From NCBI RefSeq assembly GCF_014650115.1, contig NZ_BMUI01000021.1:62001-126000 (forward strand): 64,000 nucleotides of DNA. The letters run 5' to 3'. Below, piece by piece: positions 58,890 through 64,000 of the stretch. A model generated the notes under the pieces. The model had not been told where the DNA came from, made no database searches, and saw only the letters and a program-made list of their open reading frames with translations. The number at the start of each line of letters is the position of its first letter. Within the stretch, counting starts at the first letter, position 1. The position numbers were made by a program, and so were the translations under genes. Source of the DNA: Streptomyces olivaceoviridis. GTDB taxonomy: Bacteria > Actinomycetota > Actinomycetes > Streptomycetales > Streptomycetaceae.

Positions 58890-59291
58890 ATGAAGTCGCA
58901 GCAGAGCACCCAGACGATGAAGCCCGCGACCGCGGCGAAGAAGCTGGGTGTGTACCTCCCCGCCACCCCCGCCTCCTTCCAGGAGGGTGTGGTCACGCGC
59001 GCCGAGCTGAACGAGTTGCAGGCCAACCCGCCGGAGTGGCTGCGCGAGCTGCGGACCGACGGTCCCCACCCGCGTCCGGTGGTGGCCGCCAGGCTGGGCG
59101 TGTCCATCGCGGGTCTCGCCCGGGGCGGCGTCACCGAGCCGCTGACCACCGAGCAGATCGAGGCGCTCAGGCAGGAGCGGCCCGAGTGGCTGGAGAAGGA
59201 GCGCGCCACCCAGGCGGAGGTCCGCAAGGAGGCCGCGCGGCTCAAGAACCTGAAGAAGGAGAAGGCGGAGGGCGGCGCCCAGCGCGGCTGA
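58890..59291 (+). CDS. DUF5997 family protein
   Basis: 133 residues, basic and probably helical. The middle has TPASFQEGVVTRAELNELQ, NPPEWLRELRTDGPHPRPVV and LGVSIAGLARGGVTEPLTTE, followed by a charged coiled-coil-like tail (EALRQERPEWLEKERATQ; later KNLKKEKAEGG). The LGVSIAGLARGG part looks like a degenerate HTH and could bind DNA, which would complement the HTH-less LysR domain encoded divergently. That is inference. ATG 58890 follows GGAGGG. Confidence 0.85.
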   Translation: MKSQQSTQTMKPATAAKKLGVYLPATPASFQEGVVTRAELNELQANPPEWLRELRTDGPHPRPVVAARLGVSIAGLARGGVTEPLTTEQIEALRQERPEWLEKERATQAEVRKEAARLKNLKKEKAEGGAQRG

Positions 59292-59498
59292 TCCGTCCGC
59301 CCGTCCCGACGCCCTCCGGGTCCGCCCGGGGGGCGTTGCCCGTTGCCGGTGGAACGGCCGGGCGAGCAACAGGTACGCGGAGGGCGACACCGGACGGGCC
59401 GCCGTTCCCCCGTGCCGGCGGCCCCCCGGACACGCTGTGTCCGAGCAGGCCGGTGTCGCCGGGTTGAAGTGTGCGACAGCCGGGGACCGCAGGGATAT

Positions 59499-59515
59499 GC
59501 GTACAACTGCGTACG
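59499..59515. promoter_or_regulatory. Direct repeat TGCGTAC upstream of the LuxR gene
   Basis: TGCGTAC at 59499-59505 and 59509-59515, spaced one helical turn, about 45-60 bp before the LuxR start. Candidate binding site for the regulator itself. Confidence 0.4.
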
Positions 59516-59558
59516 CCGACGGGGAGGACGGGTACGCGAGGCAACGGGAGAGGAACCC

Positions 59559-60371
59559 GTGCGGCTGGAGAAGGCCTACGAGCGCATGACGGCCGTCGCC
59601 GTGGCGGCGCTGCACGAACGGGAACCCGAGCAGCTGTGGCCGATGCTGGCCGGCACGCTGGCGGACGTGTGCGGCGGCGAGGCGGTCATCCACAAGCTGG
59701 ACGAGTGGAGCGAGAGCGAGGGCACGCTCGGCACGGTGCCGGATGCCGCCGCCGAGCTGGCCCGGCTCGGGGACGCCGACCTGGGCCTGCTGCGGGCGGG
59801 CTATCCCTTCGCCGGTCACTACGCGGCCGGAACCGACCGGACGCCGGTCAGCGCGCACCGGGCGGCGGGCCGTACCTGGCCCTCCAGCCCGACGGCCCGC
59901 ATGCTCCGCGAGGTGCTCGACGTCGACCATGTGCTGGGCGTGCCGCTCCCGGGGAACGCCGTCCCGATCACCGGGTGCCTGGTGTACCGCGCCGGTACGG
60001 ACTTCAGTGACGACCACCTGGCCATCGCCGAGCGCGCGCAGCCGCTGCTGGCGGCGGTCGAGCGGCAGCGGCACCTGCTGGAGGAGTGGCGGCGTGCACT
60101 CGGGCCGGCCGGCGCGCCGGACCAGCGGGCGGCGGACTGCGCGCTGACCCCGCGCGAGACCGCCGTTCTGCTGCTGCTCACGGACGCGCTCACCGCCGAC
60201 GCCATCGGCCGCCGTCTCGGTATCTCGGTCCGCACGGTGCACAAGCACGTGGAGAACATCTACCGCAAGCTGGGCACTCGCGATCGCGTCGGCACGGTGC
60301 TGCGTGCGCAGCGGCTCGGCCTGGTGCCGACGCCCGGTCGGGCCGAGGCCACCGGGGCTCGCCCTTGGTGA
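59559..60371 (+). CDS. LuxR-type transcriptional regulator with GAF-like N-terminus
   Basis: 270 residues. The N-terminal ~195 residues look like a GAF-type sensor (CGGEAVIHKLDEW, LREVLDVDHVLGVPLPGN, GCLVYRAGTDFSDDHLAIAE). The C-terminal HTH is LTPRETAVLLLLTDALTADA, IGRRLGISVRTVHKHVENIY, RKLGTRDRV, the classical LuxR/NarL form. It is not a two-component receiver and has no ATPase domain. GTG 59559 is placed 5-6 nt after GGGAGAGG. Targets are unknown; it could autoregulate through the TGCGTAC repeats. Confidence 0.9.
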   Translation: MRLEKAYERMTAVAVAALHEREPEQLWPMLAGTLADVCGGEAVIHKLDEWSESEGTLGTVPDAAAELARLGDADLGLLRAGYPFAGHYAAGTDRTPVSAHRAAGRTWPSSPTARMLREVLDVDHVLGVPLPGNAVPITGCLVYRAGTDFSDDHLAIAERAQPLLAAVERQRHLLEEWRRALGPAGAPDQRAADCALTPRETAVLLLLTDALTADAIGRRLGISVRTVHKHVENIYRKLGTRDRVGTVLRAQRLGLVPTPGRAEATGARPW

Positions 60372-60421
60372 CCCGGCACCGGGTCCTCCGGCGAGCCGGC
60401 GAAGCCCGGTCCGGTGAGACC

Positions 60422-60491
60422 GGGAAACTCAGCCTGGGAAGCTCAACCGAGGAACCTCGGTCCGGGAAGCTCAGCCGAGGAAGCTCAGGCG
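60422..60491. repeat. Five tandem 14-bp repeats overlapping the yjbQ 3' end
   Basis: Units at 60422, 60436, 60450, 60464 and 60478, each 14 bp, with consensus GGGAAGCTCAGCCG. The last unit and part of the fourth encode the C-terminus of YjbQ (RLSFLG and stop), so the array grew out of the gene end. Confidence 0.85.
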
Positions 60492-60893
60492 CACCTTGCG
60501 GTGCGCGTTGTCCTTGTTGGTGTCCACCAGACACACCGACTGCCAGGTGCCCAGCTCCAGGCGTCCGTCGATCACCGGGAGGGTCGCGTGCGGCGGCACG
60601 ATGGCGGGCAGGACGTGGTCACGGCCGTGGCCGGGGCTGCCGTGCCGGTGCTGCCAGCGGTCGTCGGCGGGGAGCAGGGTGTGCAGGGCGGCGAGGAGGT
60701 CGTCGTCGCTGCCGGCACCCGTCTCGATGACGGCGATTCCGGCGGTGGCGTGCGGGACGAAGATGTTGAGCAGACCGTCGCGGCCGGCCGCCGCCTCCCG
60801 CAGGAAGTCCTCGCAGTCGGCGGTGAGGTCGACGACGCGTTCCCGGCTACCGGTGGAGACGTTCAGCACGCGTGTGGTGAAGGCATCGGACAT
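60471..60893 (-). CDS. YjbQ-family (UPF0047) protein
   Basis: 140 residues, full length for the UPF0047/YjbQ family. Hallmarks: NIFVPHATAGIAVIETG with conserved His and Glu, DDRWQHRHGSPGHGRDHVLP with a His cluster, and GTWQSVCLVDTN near the end. The family has weak thiamin-phosphate synthase activity in some bacteria; its true role is unknown. ATG 60893 is preceded by AGGATGAGGG. The C-terminal codons are built from a 14-bp repeat unit. It is convergent with LuxR. Confidence 0.92.
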   Translation of the reverse strand: MSDAFTTRVLNVSTGSRERVVDLTADCEDFLREAAAGRDGLLNIFVPHATAGIAVIETGAGSDDDLLAALHTLLPADDRWQHRHGSPGHGRDHVLPAIVPPHATLPVIDGRLELGTWQSVCLVDTNKDNAHRKVRLSFLG

Positions 60894-60978
60894 GCCCTCA
60901 TCCTGACCCATACGCCAGGTCCCACACCCCTCGGCACCCGCGTTCTCTGATACACGTGGTCCACAGGACGAGACGCCG

Positions 60979-61008
60979 TTGACCTGTCCGCCGCCATCTG
61001 GCTACGTT
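60979..61008 (+). promoter_or_regulatory. Promoter TTGACC-N18-TACGTT for a leaderless leader peptide
   Basis: TTGACC (60979-60984) and TACGTT (61003-61008) with 18-bp spacing. The expected transcription start falls on or next to the ATG at 61016, 7 bp after the -10, and no ribosome site is present, so the message is probably leaderless. Confidence 0.7.
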
Positions 61009-61015
61009 CTGCGGC

Positions 61016-61099
61016 ATGTTGCGTTCAGCCCTGCTCACCACGCGCGGTCACATCGACCTGCTGCGGGTGGCCTCCGCCGCGTGTCGCCGCGGCTGCTGA
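61016..61099 (+). CDS. 27-residue Cys-containing leader peptide of the sulfonate operon
   Basis: The peptide reads MLRSALLTTRGHIDLLRVAS followed by AACRRGC. This matches the recurring Streptomyces 'putative leader peptide' (LLTTRxHIDLLRVASAACRRxC) found before sulfur-assimilation genes. Its two late Cys codons would stall ribosomes when cysteine is scarce, changing the downstream RNA fold. It begins at the predicted transcription start, so it is leaderless. The ABC operon starts 163 bp downstream, with a hairpin at 61140 between. The attenuation mechanism is inferred from family knowledge. Confidence 0.85.
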   Translation: MLRSALLTTRGHIDLLRVASAACRRGC

Positions 61100-61139
61100 C
61101 GCCCTTCCCCCTTCCTCCTGCCCTGCGCGGATTTCCCTG

Positions 61140-61157
61140 CCGCGGGGTGTCCCGCGG
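61140..61157 (+). promoter_or_regulatory. Hairpin downstream of the leader peptide, candidate attenuator
   Basis: CCGCGGG-GTGT-CCCGCGG, a 7-bp stem 40 bp after the leader-peptide stop and 105 bp before the permease start. Its position suits ribosome-controlled attenuation. Confidence 0.5.
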
Positions 61158-61262
61158 TGCGCATGTACGTCACCTCCGACCCTTTCATTGTTGATCGGGA
61201 CATGACGTAACGGCGCCGGGCCGCACCTCCCAGCCCCCTCGCTCTCCGTCCGTGGAGCATTC

Positions 61263-62165
61263 ATGAGCATCAGCCATGCCCCACCCGACTCCCCGGGGCC
61301 CGATATATCGGGTACATCCAATTCCGAAGCCCCCGCTCCGGACGCTGCCGGCCCCGCCTCCCCCGCCCTCCAGCCCGTCGTCCCCGCCTCCGCCCGTCGC
61401 ACCCGGGTCCCCCGCTGGCTGCGCCGGACCACCGGCCCGCTCCTGCTGCTGGCCCTGTGGCAAGTCCTCAGCGCCACCGGCGTACTGGCAGCCGATGTGC
61501 TGGCCTCGCCCGGCCGCATCGCGCAGGTCGGCTGGGATCTGGTCGCCGACGGTTCGCTGCCCTCGGCCATGGCGACCTCACTCCGGCGCGTCGCGTTCGG
61601 GTTGCTGTTCGGCACGGTCATCGGCACCGGACTCGCCCTGCTCTCGGGGCTGTTCCGGACCGGTGAGGACCTGGTGGACGCGCCGGTGCAGATGCTGCGC
61701 ACCGTGCCGTTCGTCGGTCTCATCCCGCTGTTCATCATCTGGTTCGGCATCGGCGAGACCCCGAAGATCGCGATCATCACCCTCGGTGTGACCTTCCCGC
61801 TCTACCTCAACGTCTACGCCGGCATCCGCGGGGTGGACGCCCAACTCATCGAGGCCGGTGAGTCGTTGGGCCTGTCCCGCTGGGGACTGGTACGGCACGT
61901 GGTGCTGCCCGGCGCGCTCCCCGGGGCACTGACGGGACTGCGCTACTCGCTCGGCATCGCCTGGCTCGCGCTCGTCTTCGCCGAACAGGTCAACGCCGAC
62001 GCCGGCATCGGGTTCCTGATGGTGCAGGCGCGGGATTTCCTGCGGACCGACGTGATCGTGGTCTGCCTGATCCTCTACGCCTTCCTCGGCCTGCTCGCCG
62101 ACTTCATCGTCCGCTCCCTCGAAAGGCTGCTGCTGCAATGGCGACCGACGTTCACCGGACGGTGA
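61263..62165 (+). CDS. ABC transporter permease, sulfonate/taurine type (SsuC-like)
   Basis: 300 residues. After a ~55-residue hydrophilic Pro/Ala N-terminus there are about six helices. The permease-ATPase contact (EAA) loop is EAGESLGLSRWGLVRHVVLP. The sequence resembles SsuC/TauC permeases (FGTVIGTGLALLSGL, IIWFGIGETPKIAIITLG). It forms the membrane pore for aliphatic sulfonates or related molecules. ATG 61263 is preceded by GGAG. Its last 28 bp overlap the ATPase gene, so translation is coupled. Confidence 0.92.
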   Translation: MSISHAPPDSPGPDISGTSNSEAPAPDAAGPASPALQPVVPASARRTRVPRWLRRTTGPLLLLALWQVLSATGVLAADVLASPGRIAQVGWDLVADGSLPSAMATSLRRVAFGLLFGTVIGTGLALLSGLFRTGEDLVDAPVQMLRTVPFVGLIPLFIIWFGIGETPKIAIITLGVTFPLYLNVYAGIRGVDAQLIEAGESLGLSRWGLVRHVVLPGALPGALTGLRYSLGIAWLALVFAEQVNADAGIGFLMVQARDFLRTDVIVVCLILYAFLGLLADFIVRSLERLLLQWRPTFTGR

Positions 62166-62875
62166 CCGGACCCGCGGTCCATGTCGAGGGGCTGACCCGC
62201 TCCTTCGACGGCCGCGCGGTCATCGACGACCTCCGACTCGACATCGCACCCGGCGAGTTCGTCGCCCTGCTCGGGCGCAGCGGCTGCGGCAAGTCCACCC
62301 TGCTGCGCATCCTCGCGGGCCTCGACCGGGACATCCAAGGCACGGCCCTGGTCCCGCGCCGCCGGGCCGTCGCCTTCCAGGCACCCCGGCTCATGCCCTG
62401 GAAGAAGGTGTGGCGCAACGTCCTGCTCGGGCTGCCGGGCCGCGCCGAACGGGTGGTCGCCGAGCGGGCGTTGGACGAGGTCGGGCTCGGCCATCGCGTC
62501 GACGCCTGGCCGAAGACCCTGTCCGGAGGCGAGGCCCAGCGTGCCTCGCTCGCCCGCGCGCTGGTGCGCGAGCCCGATCTGCTCCTGCTCGACGAGCCGT
62601 TCGGCGCCCTCGACGCGCTCACCCGGATCAAGGCGCAGCGCCTGGTCGGGGAGGTGTGGCAGCGCCGGGGCTGCGCGGTGCTGCTGGTCACGCACGACGT
62701 CGAGGAGGCGGTGCTGCTCGCCGACCGCGTCCTGGTCATGGACGGCGGCCGGATCGCTCATGAGCAGCACATCGACCTGGACCGGCCGCGTGAGATCACC
62801 GACCCCCGGTTCGCCGCCCTGCGCGCCCGCCTGCTTGAGCGGCTCGGTGTCGACACCGCCGCCGCAGCCGCCTGA
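62138..62875 (+). CDS. ABC transporter ATP-binding protein, sulfonate type (SsuB-like)
   Basis: 245 residues. Walker A is LLGRSGCGKSTLLRILAG, the Q-loop AVAFQAPRLMPWKKV, the ABC signature LSGGEAQRASLARALV, Walker B LLLLDEPFGALDALT and the switch His VTHDVEEAVLLA. It powers the SsuC-like pore. It starts inside the permease gene and ends 31 bp before the binding-protein start. The gene order permease-ATPase-binding protein differs from E. coli ssu but is usual in Streptomyces. Confidence 0.94.
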   Translation: MATDVHRTVTGPAVHVEGLTRSFDGRAVIDDLRLDIAPGEFVALLGRSGCGKSTLLRILAGLDRDIQGTALVPRRRAVAFQAPRLMPWKKVWRNVLLGLPGRAERVVAERALDEVGLGHRVDAWPKTLSGGEAQRASLARALVREPDLLLLDEPFGALDALTRIKAQRLVGEVWQRRGCAVLLVTHDVEEAVLLADRVLVMDGGRIAHEQHIDLDRPREITDPRFAALRARLLERLGVDTAAAAA

Positions 62876-62906
62876 GCGCCCGCCCACGAACATGAACGGA
62901 ACCGTC

Positions 62907-63920
62907 ATGCGACGACGCCTTGTCCCCGCCGCCCTGCTCCTGCCCTTCGCGCTCCTGCTCACCGCCTGCGGCGGGAACTCGTCCGCCCAGACCGGCGCCG
63001 ACATCGACGGAAAGGGCTCCGTCACCCTGGACGTCGGTGACCAGAAGGGTGGTTCGGAGGCCATCCTGCGCGCCGCCGGAGAGCTGGAGAACCTGCACTA
63101 CAAGATCAAGTGGTCGACCTTCACCTCCGGGCCGCCCCTGCTGGAGGCGGTGAACGCGAAGGCCGTCGACATCGGCGGCGTCGGCAACACCCCGCCCGTC
63201 TTCGCGGCCGGCGCCGGTTCGAAGATCACCGTCGTCGCCGCCTGGCACGGCACCTCCAAGGGCGACGCCATCCTCGTGCCGAACGGCTCCGAGCTGACCG
63301 GTCCGCGGCAGCTCAAGGGCAGGTCCGTCGCCGTCGCGCAGGGTTCCTCCGCGCACTACCAGCTGGTCGCCTCCCTCAAGGCGGCCGGGCTCAGCCTCGC
63401 CGATGTCCAGGTCAAGTACCTCCAGCCGGCCGACGCGCTCGCCGCGTTCACCTCCGGCAAGGTCGACGCCTGGGCGGTCTGGGACCCGTACACCTCGCAG
63501 ATCCTCCGGGCCGGACAGGGCCACGTGCTCACCACGGGCGACGGCATCACCAACGGACTCACCTTCCAGGTCGCCGCGCCGGCCGCGCTGAAGGACCCGG
63601 AGAAGGCCGCCGCAATCAAGGACTACCTGGCGCGGCTGCGGCGGGCCACGGCCTGGGTGCACGACCACCAGGAGGAGTGGGCCGAGGTGTGGGCGAAGGA
63701 CACCGGGCTGCCGTACGAGGTGGCCCTGGCCTCGGTGAAGCGCACGAACTCCACCCGCGTCGCGGTCGCCGTCGACAAGCCGCTGGTCGCCTCCGAGCAG
63801 CGGATCGCGGACACCTTCACCGAGTTGAAGCTGATCCCGGGGAAGGTCGACTTCGCCGCCTTCACGGACCCGCGGTACAACGACGACCTGCCGCCGTCGA
63901 CGACTGCGGCCAAGCACTGA
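62907..63920 (+). CDS. Lipoprotein sulfonate-binding protein (SsuA-like)
   Basis: 337 residues. A lipoprotein signal, RRLVPAALLLPFALLLTACG with lipobox LTAC, anchors it outside the membrane. The SsuA-type binding core includes VGDQKGGSEAILRAAGELEN, FTSGPPLLEAVNAKAVDIGG, NTPPVFAAGAGSKI and TSGKVDAWAVWDPYTSQIL. It captures sulfonates and delivers them to the transporter. ATG 62907, with GGA a few bases upstream, fits the signal peptide; an ATG at 62892 adds five residues. With the leader peptide, permease and ATPase it forms a cysteine-responsive uptake operon. Confidence 0.93.
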   Translation: MRRRLVPAALLLPFALLLTACGGNSSAQTGADIDGKGSVTLDVGDQKGGSEAILRAAGELENLHYKIKWSTFTSGPPLLEAVNAKAVDIGGVGNTPPVFAAGAGSKITVVAAWHGTSKGDAILVPNGSELTGPRQLKGRSVAVAQGSSAHYQLVASLKAAGLSLADVQVKYLQPADALAAFTSGKVDAWAVWDPYTSQILRAGQGHVLTTGDGITNGLTFQVAAPAALKDPEKAAAIKDYLARLRRATAWVHDHQEEWAEVWAKDTGLPYEVALASVKRTNSTRVAVAVDKPLVASEQRIADTFTELKLIPGKVDFAAFTDPRYNDDLPPSTTAAKH

Positions 63921-63962
63921 GCGGCGGGGAAGATCCGTACGCGGCTCGCTGTTGGCTGAGGC

Positions 63963-64000
63963 GTGAACGAAGTGCGCGAGGTCGAGGTCGTCGTCATCGG
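63963..64000 (+). CDS. Start of an oxidoreductase-like gene, cut by the window edge
   Basis: GTG 63963 begins VNEVREVEVVVIG, the usual opening of an FAD/NAD Rossmann fold (beta strand before GxGxxG). It lies 42 bp after the sulfonate-binding protein, so a flavin monooxygenase releasing sulfite from sulfonates is a sensible guess, but only 12 codons are visible. Confidence 0.5.
   Translation, partial: MNEVREVEVVVI

Noticed and set aside
60422..60491. Short tandem repeats as iterons of an origin
   Set aside because: No replication protein, AT-rich region or DnaA box nearby; the repeat derives from the yjbQ tail.
1..64000. tRNA, rRNA, insertion sequences, prophage genes
   Set aside because: No cloverleaf with conserved GTTCGA-type arms, transposase, integrase or phage structural motif was recognised.

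Overview
The window reads as chromosomal DNA of a Streptomyces. GC content and third-position GC are very high throughout. The gene families are typical of the genus (DUF6986, DUF6421, DUF5134, DUF6214 and DUF5997 proteins, FUSC permeases, an AidB-like acyl-CoA dehydrogenase, a sulfur-type leader peptide). Several regulatory sites are close to known Streptomyces operators, and only one in-frame TTA codon was noticed. I saw no rRNA, tRNA, insertion sequence, prophage or CRISPR array. Genes are mostly short operons on alternating strands, many separated by bidirectional hairpin terminators.

Layout. 1-5.3 kb: M20 peptidase (5' truncated), metallo-beta-lactamase-fold hydrolase, kinase-Nudix fusion, small secreted protein, secreted GH27 alpha-galactosidase. 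5.4-7.6 kb: a ROK sugar kinase divergent from a LacI regulator, with two perfect 12-bp palindromes between them. 7.7-12.5 kb (minus strand): CitE-like DUF6986 aldolase, etfB-etfA, flavin reductase, membrane-anchored thioredoxin. 12.7-19.8 kb: acyltransferase, transglutaminase-like protein, the DUF6421-SDR-threonine aldolase operon, glycerophosphodiesterase, GNAT, VOC protein. 19.8-22.8 kb: a decayed GNAT gene, a small membrane protein, and a 31-residue peptide gene followed by a hairpin and a cytochrome P450. 22.8-31.6 kb: GNAT, MarR-FUSC operon, DUF5134 protein next to a ruined M56 peptidase, PAP2, HAD, TetR, DUF6214, ferredoxin-NADP reductase. 31.7-39.5 kb: NCS2 permease, ArsR divergent from an OYE flavoenzyme, a 1432-residue P-type ATPase and its small partner. 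39.6-43 kb: SGNH hydrolase, CBM2 esterase under a CebR-like box, and the tail of a pectate lyase with its orphaned promoter. 43-52.9 kb: PaaX regulator divergent from an acyl-CoA dehydrogenase, HEAT-repeat protein carrying the TTA codon, Rv1733c-like membrane protein, BNR-repeat protein, uracil-DNA glycosylase, CbiX-like protein, lactonase with a DasR-like core site. 53-60.9 kb: second FUSC permease divergent from an Lrp regulator, a HAD phosphatase with a 3' frameshift, a DHA2 exporter, a LysR-type sensor domain without HTH divergent from DUF5997, a LuxR regulator, YjbQ. 61-64 kb: a Cys-rich leader peptide, sulfonate-type ABC permease, ATPase and binding protein, and the first bases of an FAD/NAD-type enzyme.

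Main points. The best candidate for an undescribed system is the 31-residue peptide with an aromatic C-terminal half, followed within 10 bp by a strong hairpin and then by a P450. This is the layout of a P450-modified ribosomal peptide (RiPP) locus. The window also preserves three gene ruins (tandem-GNAT acetyltransferase, M56 peptidase, pectate lyase) that simple ORF calling would miss. Plant-polymer genes form a loose theme (alpha-galactosidase, esterase-CBM2, pectate lyase remnant, LacI and CebR-like sites). Functional calls rest on motifs and family resemblance read by eye; no database search was run.
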